This document shows, in pieces, positions 1 to 5,024 of a stretch of DNA of 9,967 bases. The notes beneath the pieces are model-generated. The model was not told the origin of the DNA, did not search any database, and saw only the letters and a program-made list of their open reading frames with translations. Origin of the DNA: Deltaproteobacteria bacterium (lineage in GTDB: Bacteria; Desulfobacterota; Syntrophia; Syntrophales; Smithellaceae); the NCBI GenBank assembly GCA_009668925.1, contig SBEK01000146.1:1-9967 (forward strand), given 5' to 3'. The number at the start of each line of letters is the position of its first letter. Position 1 is the stretch's first letter. Position numbers and translations under genes: made by a program.

Positions 1-3
1 CGA

Positions 4-405
4 TCACATGGTCCGTGCGGCCAGATTGGCCGCAATCCGGTCATGAATCATTCCGGACGCGATATTGTTTCCCGAGACGCCCGTCAGCACCGAAACGGCG
101 ACCAGATCTCTTTCGATATATTCAACCAGGATGGTCACCTTTTCATCCGAAATAACCGCCTTGATCGATCCCGTGGAGATCTTCCGCTCTTTTTCAATGC
201 TCCAGCCCTTCAAGTCCGCCACGGCTTTTTCACACGCCTTCCAGACCGGCTCGATATCCGCCTTGTACCGGATGGTCAGATAGCCGTCCTGGTAAATCGC
301 TTTGCCGGACTGGATGCCCACAACCTTGCCGTTCATGACCATGACGGCGTTACAGCCGAAGAGAAGCAATGTTGCGGCGGCCAGCAAAATCAATTTTGTT
401 TTCAT
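4..405 (-). CDS. Small lipoprotein, DUF3568-like
   Basis: A 133-residue lipoprotein of unknown function. The start chosen is the ATG at 405. It is preceded by a clean GGAGGT ribosome site about 7 nt upstream, and it gives a typical lipoprotein signal: MKTK, a hydrophobic run, then the lipobox LLFGC with the lipidated cysteine at residue 18. An in-frame TTG at 465 would add 20 residues, but that TTG is part of a -35 promoter box, so the longer form is unlikely. Residue +2 after the cysteine is Asn, not Asp, which fits outer-membrane sorting. The mature part (about 115 residues) has no catalytic motif I can name. Its pattern, with MNGKVVGIQSGKAIYQDGYL after the signal and a C-terminal region rich in V, I and S, resembles the DUF3568 family as I remember it. 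It lies 63 nt downstream of the rhomboid gene on the same strand and may be read both from that gene and from its own promoter. Confidence 0.82.
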   Translation of the reverse strand: MKTKLILLAAATLLLFGCNAVMVMNGKVVGIQSGKAIYQDGYLTIRYKADIEPVWKACEKAVADLKGWSIEKERKISTGSIKAVISDEKVTILVEYIERDLVAVSVLTGVSGNNIASGMIHDRIAANLAARTM

Positions 406-436
406 AAATCCACCTCCGGCGATGCCTGATGCCCGG

Positions 437-465
437 TATATAGAGGAAGGCGCTTCATCTGTCAA
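437..465 (-). promoter_or_regulatory. Sigma-70 type promoter for the lipoprotein gene
   Basis: On the minus strand TTGACA (465 to 460, perfect -35) is followed by a 17-nt spacer and TATATA (442 to 437, 4 of 6 to the -10 consensus). Transcription would begin near 430, leaving a leader of about 25 nt that contains the GGAGGT ribosome site and the ATG at 405. The promoter lies between the rhomboid stop codon and the lipoprotein start, so the lipoprotein can be expressed independently. Confidence 0.7.
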
Positions 466-468
466 TGG

Positions 469-1308
469 CTACGGAGCGAATTTTGCGAAGACCGCCGAGC
501 CGGCCGCCCACACAAGAACGGCCGCAGTGACCAATATCAAGACGTAGGCCAGTATCTTGCTCCAGGCGCTCTCGGGCTTCTGATCGTTGTAGCCCATGAC
601 ATAGGCCGCGAGCAGTCCGGAAACGAGGCCGCCGCCGTGCGCCCAGTTGTTGATGCCGCTGAAAATGAACCCGAAGATGACGAGACCCACCACCCATCCC
701 AGCGCCTGCTTGTAGATGGCTTCTCCGTAATGTCCGCCGCGGCTCTTCCCGTAATAGATGATGGCGCCGATGAGGCCGCAAACCGAAGCGGAGGCGCCGA
801 TGGTCAAGGGGACGCCGGCCAGCACCGAAACGATAAACCCCGCGACGCCGGTCGAGAGGTAAATGTTCATAAAACGGTGTCTGCCGAACTCCCGGAGTAC
901 GAAGGGGCCGAGCTGATAGAGAGCCATCATATTGAAGAGGATATGCAGAATTCCGCCGTGCAGAAATGACGCGGAAAAAACGCTCCAATAGTGATGATAC
1001 CCAAAGACGGGGATGGTTCCGCTCGCGCCCAGATACAGGAGGCTCTCGTTTCCGGGCGAGAGGAACCCCAGTGGACTGCCCCCCATGAAAATCCCCCGGG
1101 GGTCGATGAGCAGGGCCAGCACATAGAAAGCGATATTGACATACATGACGGCCCGCACCGGCTCGAAAGCAAAAACAATATTGCGCAGCCTGCCCGCGCT
1201 GGCATGCAGGCCGGGCCGTTTCAATCCACAGTAAGGGCAGAGAGGTTCGTCCAGGCTGATCAGTTTCCGGCAATTGGGGCACAAAATAGAGTTTCTAGTG
1301 GCGCTCAT
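469..1308 (-). CDS. Rhomboid-family intramembrane serine protease with N-terminal zinc ribbon
   Basis: A 279-residue inner-membrane protease expected to cut transmembrane segments of other proteins. Residues 9-29 carry two CxxC pairs (Cys10, Cys13, Cys24, Cys27) in CPNC and CPYC, a short zinc ribbon on the presumed cytoplasmic N-terminus. The rhomboid core follows, with about six to seven hydrophobic helices between residues 53 and 270. The conserved HxxxN pair is His122 and Asn126 in LHILFN. The nucleophile is Ser173 in GASASVCGLIGA, and the partner histidine is His224 in NNWAHGGG. All catalytic positions appear intact. The residue after the nucleophile is Ala, where many rhomboids such as GlpG have Gly. 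The ATG at 1308 has a modest AAGGA site about 9 nt upstream. It is the first gene of a minus-strand pair with the lipoprotein. The substrate cannot be told from sequence. Confidence 0.92.
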   Translation of the reverse strand: MSATRNSILCPNCRKLISLDEPLCPYCGLKRPGLHASAGRLRNIVFAFEPVRAVMYVNIAFYVLALLIDPRGIFMGGSPLGFLSPGNESLLYLGASGTIPVFGYHHYWSVFSASFLHGGILHILFNMMALYQLGPFVLREFGRHRFMNIYLSTGVAGFIVSVLAGVPLTIGASASVCGLIGAIIYYGKSRGGHYGEAIYKQALGWVVGLVIFGFIFSGINNWAHGGGLVSGLLAAYVMGYNDQKPESAWSKILAYVLILVTAAVLVWAAGSAVFAKFAP

Positions 1309-1387
1309 CAGGAATCCTTACGGTTTTTTAGTTTGGGGATTAATTAACAACAATACCGCGCGTTGTAAAGGAAAATGCACCCCGTTC

Positions 1388-1415
1388 TTGACTACCGCGC
1401 CTGAATAGATAATAT
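1388..1415 (+). promoter_or_regulatory. Candidate promoter for the small membrane protein
   Basis: TTGACT (1388-1393, 5 of 6 to -35) is followed by a 16-nt spacer and TAATAT (1410-1415, 4 of 6), with an overlapping GATAAT at 1408-1413. It lies in the AT-rich divergent gap 1309-1443 and would start transcription near 1422, about 20 nt before the ATG at 1444. A rhomboid promoter should lie in the same gap on the other strand. TTTACA reading leftward from about 1377 is a possible -35, but I see no good -10 for it. Confidence 0.45.
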
Positions 1416-1443
1416 TAGTTACGTTCAATGTGAAAGATAGAAT

Positions 1444-1689
1444 ATGCCAGCAATAATTGTTTTGATTATAACTTTTCTGGTTGGATTAATCCTCCGACTT
1501 TTCGGAATCAAAGAATATATTGCTTGGATTTTGTCTTGCTGTATCATGCCCGCGTTTATCCTTTTGGCTGAATTTTTGCTTCCATATATGGACGGCGGTG
1601 CATCAATGCGGCCTATCGCACTTACTGTCGGTAGTTTTATGGCGTTCTTGTCGGCGGCTTGGGTGTTGTCATCGCGTCATTTTATCTAA
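1444..1689 (+). CDS. Small hydrophobic membrane protein of unknown function
   Basis: An 81-residue protein I do not recognise. It is almost entirely hydrophobic, with three likely membrane helices at about residues 2-20, 25-48 and 58-76 joined by short loops (FGIKEY and PYMDGGASMRP). There is no signal-peptide cleavage site and no catalytic motif. The ribosome site is poor: only GAAAGATAG lies before the ATG. A plausible promoter lies just upstream. By hand count 1441-1680 is about 42% GC, and its first half about 35%, well below the GC-rich genes on either side, so it may have been acquired or be under little codon selection. Coding status rests on the clean three-helix pattern, the promoter and the placement. 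It could be an orphan, a member of a narrow family, or a remnant of a larger gene. Confidence 0.5.
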   Translation: MPAIIVLIITFLVGLILRLFGIKEYIAWILSCCIMPAFILLAEFLLPYMDGGASMRPIALTVGSFMAFLSAAWVLSSRHFI

Positions 1690-1721
1690 AAAGGAAACAA
1701 GAAAAATCATGACCCGCCAAT

Positions 1722-1751
1722 TCACCCGCTCGCTGCGCTCCGGGTGATTTT
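1722..1751 (+). promoter_or_regulatory. Hairpin overlapping the rlmD ribosome site
   Basis: TCACCCG (1722-1728) and CGGGTGA (1741-1747) form a perfect 7-bp stem around a 12-nt loop, followed by TTTTC. The 3' arm contains GGTGA, which lies 7 nt before the rlmD ATG at 1755 and is its best ribosome-binding match. The structure could be a weak terminator for the small membrane gene, or it could mask the rlmD ribosome site. Both readings are inferences from sequence alone. Confidence 0.35.
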
Positions 1752-1754
1752 CGT

Positions 1755-2921
1755 ATGCAGGTGCTTATGCCAATCAAAGAGCAATTACATGTGACCATCG
1801 AATCCGTTGCCTTCGGCGGTCAGGGCGTGGCGCGCGCCGGCGGGCTCGTCATTTTTGTCGGGTTTGCGGCGCCGGGTGATGTCCTCAGGATCGAAATCGT
1901 CGAGCGCAAGAAAAAATTTGCGCGCGGAAGGCTCATCAAAGTCATCGAACCTTCACCCATGCGGACCGAACCGCTTTGCCCTTATTACGGCCGCTGCGGC
2001 GGGTGCTCCTATCAGCATATCGATTATGCGCGGCAGCTGGACATCAAACGCCGGCAGATCGGCGAGGCGCTGGAGCGGATCGGCGGTCTGGCTAAGTCCG
2101 CCGTGTTGGAAGTCATTCCCTCGCCCCGGACTTACGCCTACCGGGGGAAGGCCGAACTGCACGCGGCAGGCGAGGCCGGTCGTTTCCGTTTGGGATTTAT
2201 GGACATTTCCGGCGGCCGCCTCGTGGACATCGAACGTTGCGCGATCATGGATGAAACCATCAATGACCGGATCCGGGAGGCCAGAGAAGCAGGAAGGGTT
2301 CCGCAGGACCCCGCTGACCTGATCTTTTGGTCGGGTCCGCCGGCCGCCGCAGGCGAGGCCATTTCCCGCACCGTAAAGAACAAAGATTTCCACGTTCCCC
2401 GCACCGGATTTTTCCAAACCAATTTATATCTGACAGATCGGATGGTGGATGTCGTGTGCGGTCTGATCGATCGGAAGGTGGAAACCATCGTTGACGCCTG
2501 CTGCGGCTCGGGGCTTTTTTCGCTTTTTCTCTCTCCTTACGCCCGGCGCGTGGTGGGAATCGAAATCAACGATCAATCCGTAAAATATGCCCGTATCAAT
2601 GCCCGAAGACACGGGGTGCCAAACGTGGAATTCATCCAGGGCGATGTCGAGGAGGTGCTGGCGGACCGGGCGCGCCTGGGGGAGGCCGTTGATCTCGTCT
2701 TGCTTGATCCGCCGCGCGCCGGGTTGAGCGCCGCATCGCTTGCGGCCGTTTGGGGCTTGAAGGCACTGGATATCATTTACATTTCTTGCAATCCCGCGAC
2801 GCAGGCGCGGGACATAAAATTCCTGAAGGAGCGCGGCTACGATCTGCAAAGTGTGCAGCCGCTGGATATGTTCGCGCAGACGGAGCATATCGAAACCGTG
2901 GCGCTCCTGCGGCTAAGATGA
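1755..2921 (+). CDS. rlmD: 23S rRNA (uracil-5-)-methyltransferase, RlmD/TrmA family
   Basis: A 388-residue SAM-dependent enzyme that puts a methyl group on C5 of a uracil in 23S rRNA (U1939 in the E. coli RlmD reaction). An N-terminal TRAM RNA-binding domain covers about residues 6-64. Four cysteines for a [4Fe-4S] cluster follow: Cys75, Cys81 and Cys84 in CPYYGRCGGC, and Cys162. The substrate motif FFQTN is at 219-223. The SAM-binding motif DACCGSG is at 248-254, DPPR at 318-321, the catalytic nucleophile Cys345 in SCNP, and the general-base glutamate Glu380 in HIET. All key residues are present. It is somewhat shorter than E. coli RlmD (433 residues), as is common in the family. The ATG at 1755 is favoured because GGTGA lies 7 nt upstream. 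The ATG at 1767 is possible, but its AGGTG is only 3 nt away. The [4Fe-4S] pattern favours RlmD, but RlmC or TrmA-like specificity cannot be excluded. Confidence 0.93.
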   Translation: MQVLMPIKEQLHVTIESVAFGGQGVARAGGLVIFVGFAAPGDVLRIEIVERKKKFARGRLIKVIEPSPMRTEPLCPYYGRCGGCSYQHIDYARQLDIKRRQIGEALERIGGLAKSAVLEVIPSPRTYAYRGKAELHAAGEAGRFRLGFMDISGGRLVDIERCAIMDETINDRIREAREAGRVPQDPADLIFWSGPPAAAGEAISRTVKNKDFHVPRTGFFQTNLYLTDRMVDVVCGLIDRKVETIVDACCGSGLFSLFLSPYARRVVGIEINDQSVKYARINARRHGVPNVEFIQGDVEEVLADRARLGEAVDLVLLDPPRAGLSAASLAAVWGLKALDIIYISCNPATQARDIKFLKERGYDLQSVQPLDMFAQTEHIETVALLRLR

Positions 2922-2942
2922 CCGGCCGGCTGTTTTTCCCGA

Positions 2943-2972
2943 TCCCGCTGGCGCGGGAACGCCAGTTCTCCC
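2943..2972. repeat. Cluster of overlapping, mutually exclusive inverted repeats
   Basis: Three hairpins share bases downstream of rlmD. They are TCCCGC/GCGGGA with a 4-nt loop (2943-2958), CTGGCG/CGCCAG with a 6-nt loop (2948-2965), and GGGAAC/GTTCTCCC with one bulged T (2955-2972). The short GC-rich palindromic style resembles dispersed intergenic palindromes (REP-like) of many proteobacteria. It is not followed by a T tract, so it is not a classical terminator for rlmD. I see no second copy in this window. Confidence 0.4.
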
Positions 2973-3046
2973 GGGCTCGCCGGATATAATGACCTTCCCT
3001 GAACCCTTGGAAATGGAAAATTTAATGTAATTTTGCAGCAAACACG

Positions 3047-3055
3047 TGGTATGAT
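3047..3055 (+). promoter_or_regulatory. Candidate extended -10 promoter for the response regulator
   Basis: TGGTATGAT (3047-3055) fits an extended -10 element (TGn then TATGAT, 5 of 6). No good -35 is seen upstream, which extended -10 promoters tolerate. Transcription would begin near 3062, about 50 nt before the ATG at 3114. A perfect TATAAT at 2985-2990 is an alternative, but it also lacks a recognisable -35. Confidence 0.35.
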
Positions 3056-3113
3056 GAAGTTCACGGGAATTCTGAGAGCCGCTTAATCCACCGGAGAATT
3101 TCCGCATAGTCCT

Positions 3114-3590
3114 ATGAGAAAAGACGAAAAGCGAAACAAATCGATTGAAGACGGATCGCGGACGGGAATGGGGCAGCCCCGGAAAATTGCCGATCATCCG
3201 GATGGTCCGCTGACCGTCGGAAATGAAACGATCCTCCTTGTCGATGATGAGCCCGTTATCATTGATGTGGCGCGCGATATGCTGGAAATTCTGGGCTATC
3301 GCGTCATTGCCGCACACAACGGCCGGGACGCCATTGACATTTATGCCCGCCGGAAGAACGAGATTGATATGGTCATTCAGGACATGGTCATGCCCGGAAT
3401 GAACGGCGCCGACGTCTTTCAGGCCTTGAAAAAAATCAATCCGGAGGTGAAGGTTATTCTGGCGAGCGGCTACGTCATGAATAAGCAGATCGCCGCCATG
3501 ATCGGGCAGGGCTGCCGGGCGTTTATGCCCAAGCCGTTTCGCCTGGAAGACCTGTCGACAAAAGTCCGGAAAGTCCTGGACTCTCCCTGA
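3114..3590 (+). CDS. Stand-alone receiver-domain response regulator
   Basis: A 158-residue two-component receiver protein with no output domain. A polar N-terminal segment of about 37 residues precedes a complete CheY-like domain at about residues 38-156. Visible residues are the acidic pocket Asp44-Asp45-Glu46 in VDDEP, the phosphoacceptor Asp90 in QDMVMPGMNG, the switch residue Ser118 in LASGY, and the conserved Lys140 in MPKPF. All are intact, so it should accept phosphate. The sequence style (ILGYRVIAAHNGRDAI, then VILASGY) is like the C-terminal receiver of large hybrid histidine kinases. It could therefore be a detached receiver that relays phosphate or acts by protein contact. No kinase lies nearby. 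The start is uncertain: the only purine-rich ribosome-like site, GGAG at 3093-3096, is about 17 nt from the ATG, and no in-frame start exists further upstream. A start at Met19 (3168) would still keep the whole domain. Confidence 0.88.
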   Translation: MRKDEKRNKSIEDGSRTGMGQPRKIADHPDGPLTVGNETILLVDDEPVIIDVARDMLEILGYRVIAAHNGRDAIDIYARRKNEIDMVIQDMVMPGMNGADVFQALKKINPEVKVILASGYVMNKQIAAMIGQGCRAFMPKPFRLEDLSTKVRKVLDSP

Positions 3591-3623
3591 TGCAATTTTC
3601 AAAAATATTTATGGCTTTCCAAT

Positions 3624-3641
3624 GAAAATATTGCTATTTTC
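3624..3641 (+). other. Perfect AT-rich inverted repeat upstream of the Lys-rich gene
   Basis: GAAAATA (3624-3630), loop TTGC, then TATTTTC (3635-3641): a perfect 7-bp dyad in the 96-nt gap between the response regulator and the next gene. It overlaps the possible -35 box described for that gene, so it could be an operator. It has no T tract, which makes a terminator less likely. Confidence 0.4.
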
Positions 3642-3660
3642 CGCACGCGACGCAAATTAT
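3631..3660 (+). promoter_or_regulatory. Weak candidate promoter for the Lys-rich protein
   Basis: TTGCTA (3631-3636) and AATTAT (3655-3660), spaced 18 nt, are a mediocre sigma-70 match just upstream of a strong GGGGAGG ribosome site (3675-3681). The AT-rich gap contrasts with its GC-rich surroundings, which supports a promoter here even if the exact boxes are uncertain. Confidence 0.3.
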
Positions 3661-3686
3661 CTTCAAAAATTTCAGGGGAGGACAAG

Positions 3687-4091
3687 ATGGCATCAAAAAG
3701 TAAGGACGTGAGAATAGAACAACGCCGGATATTGGAAAAGAAGCTGGAAATGCGGCTTTCCAAACTGACCGGAGAGGGGATGGCGGCCCAGAAAATCAAT
3801 ACCGATCCTATTGTAAAAAATCTGAAAGCGCAGATCAGAGAAACGAATATCCGCATCGCCGCTATCGATAAGAACACGGTAAAGATCGAATCCATGAGGC
3901 AGGACAAAGCAAAGAAGCTCCTGGAGAAGTCGGCGCCGAAAGAAACCGGAGCGGCTCCGGAAAAAGAAGCGAAATCGAAAAAGAAAGCCGCGCCGGCGGA
4001 AAAAGAGGCCAAGAAGAAAAAAGAACCGGCGGCCGAAGGCGAAGCGGCCAAGAAACCCAAGAAGAAGAAAGAAGAGGCTCCGGCCGAATAA
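3687..4091 (+). CDS. Basic coiled-coil protein with Lys/Glu/Ala/Pro-rich tail
   Basis: A 134-residue protein with no family I can name. Residues 1-80 are charged and helical, with heptad-like spacing of Leu and Ile (ILEKKLEMRLSKL, then KAQIRETNIRIAAIDK), suggesting a coiled coil broken near residues 29-41. Residues 82-134 are low complexity, built of loose repeats of the kind APAEKEAKKKK. The tail has about 17 Lys against 11 Glu, and the whole protein is strongly basic (net about +16 by hand count). It has no signal peptide, membrane segment or cysteine. The start is secure: GGGGAGG lies 5 nt before the ATG. A strong terminator follows 10 nt after the stop, so it is the last gene of its unit. 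A basic tail of this kind is seen in histone H1-like and other nucleic-acid-binding proteins, so a nucleoid or RNA-binding role is possible but unproven. Confidence 0.8.
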   Translation: MASKSKDVRIEQRRILEKKLEMRLSKLTGEGMAAQKINTDPIVKNLKAQIRETNIRIAAIDKNTVKIESMRQDKAKKLLEKSAPKETGAAPEKEAKSKKKAAPAEKEAKKKKEPAAEGEAAKKPKKKKEEAPAE

Positions 4092-4101
4092 GCTTTTCCG
4101 T

Positions 4102-4141
4102 AAAAAAAGGCAAACTGCAGCCAAGCAGTTTGCCTTTTTTT
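4102..4141. terminator. Strong intrinsic terminator, probably bidirectional
   Basis: A perfect 10-bp stem GGCAAACTGC (4109-4118) / GCAGTTTGCC (4125-4134) with a 6-nt loop is flanked by seven A (4102-4108) and seven T (4135-4141). On the plus strand it ends the unit of the Lys-rich gene, whose stop is at 4091. On the minus strand the A run becomes a T tract, so it can also end the otsB transcript, whose stop lies about 85 nt away. The sequence between 4142 and 4226 shows no gene. Confidence 0.93.
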
Positions 4142-4226
4142 ATGTCCGGCGCCTAAAACTTTTTTACATATTCCATGTGTGCTGTATGACCGCAAATCAC
4201 TGTAAAGCCAATCCTGAAACACCGCC

Positions 4227-5024
4227 CTAGCGGCGGGGCGCATCCTGGAATCGACCGCAGACCGCGTTGATTTTGCGTAAGAGCCGGGCGACTTCATTCT
4301 GTCCGCGCAGATAAAAGCTGGCCTCGGTGCCGGGGCTCTTGCCCACGCGGAGAGTGAAAATGTTTTCATGGTCCAGGCGAAAGACCTGCTCATCCGTCTC
4401 ATCATCCCCGGCGAAAAATGCCTTGGTAAATCCCTCCTGCTGCATGAGCAGACAAAGCGCAACGCCCTTGTCCGGGGCGCCTTCCGGAAGAAGATTTTCG
4501 ACGAACTTGCCGCTGATTCGCCTCGGTTTGGGAAGCAGCCGCTCCACCGCCAGGAGAATTGAGGCGAGCGCCGCGGAGGTGTGGAGTGCGTGTCGATAGT
4601 GCATCGACAATGTTGCGCCTTTGTTTTCAATCTTGATACCCTCCCGGCTGTTCAGCGGCAGCAGGAGGTCGAGTTGCTTTTGCCACTCCCGAACCGTGCG
4701 GATAAAGTCGTTTTCCCGGGAGGCCCAGCCCGGCAGCCCTTCCACACCGTGGTTGCCGATCAGGTAGCGCGGTGCGACACCCAGGTGCGTCAAAGCGTCC
4801 AGGCGGGAGCGGCCGGTGATGACGGCTACCGGCGCCCGTTCGTTCAGGTCGGCAAACGCTCTCCGGACGGCATCCGGAATCCCGATGGCGGCGGGATCGG
4901 CTGTGATGGGCGCCAGCGTGCCGTCGAGGTCAAAAGCAAACAGGGTTGACCGGTCGATAAAATCCGTGAGATCAGACAAAGCGGTTTTCCCAAAGAGATA
5001 GGCGGGCCATCGGCGTCTGTTCAT
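4227..5024 (-). CDS. otsB: Trehalose-6-phosphate phosphatase (HAD superfamily)
   Basis: A 265-residue soluble enzyme that removes phosphate from trehalose-6-phosphate to give trehalose. HAD motifs in order are the nucleophile and acid Asp32 and Asp34 in FDLDGTLAP, Thr70 in VITGRS, Lys186 in DKG, and the Mg-binding Asp207-Asp208 in GDDETD. The cap region includes EGIKIENKGATLSMHYR, which is typical of OtsB. The ATG at 5024 is chosen because it overlaps the otsA stop as ATGA, a usual mark of translational coupling. A GTG at 5102 would extend the protein by 26 unconserved residues inside otsA. The length matches the family (E. coli OtsB is 266 residues). It is the last gene of the minus-strand trehalose operon. 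Confidence 0.95.
   Translation of the reverse strand: MNRRRWPAYLFGKTALSDLTDFIDRSTLFAFDLDGTLAPITADPAAIGIPDAVRRAFADLNERAPVAVITGRSRLDALTHLGVAPRYLIGNHGVEGLPGWASRENDFIRTVREWQKQLDLLLPLNSREGIKIENKGATLSMHYRHALHTSAALASILLAVERLLPKPRRISGKFVENLLPEGAPDKGVALCLLMQQEGFTKAFFAGDDETDEQVFRLDHENIFTLRVGKSPGTEASFYLRGQNEVARLLRKINAVCGRFQDAPRR

Noticed and set aside
406..465. TTG start that would lengthen the lipoprotein by 20 residues
   Set aside because: It would bury the lipoprotein signal away from the N-terminus, and the TTG belongs to a -35 box. GGAGGT sits correctly for the ATG at 405.
455..1282. Alternative minus-strand frame overlapping the rhomboid gene
   Set aside because: Its translation is Arg/Pro/Gly-rich without membrane pattern or motifs, while the other frame has a complete rhomboid active site.
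1710..1748. Twelve-codon frame before rlmD as a possible leader-peptide gene
   Set aside because: No well-spaced ribosome site and no codon run suggestive of attenuation. It is noted only as part of the hairpin context.
3007..3037. Possible sigma-54 promoter (TTGGAA followed by TTTTGCA)
   Set aside because: The GG and GC elements are not at the required 12-nt separation.
3599..4630. Minus-strand frame of about 343 codons across the Lys-rich gene, the terminator and part of otsB
   Set aside because: It runs through a strong terminator and out of frame over otsB, and its Ser/Phe-rich translation is the complement of the AAG/GAA-rich gene on the plus strand.
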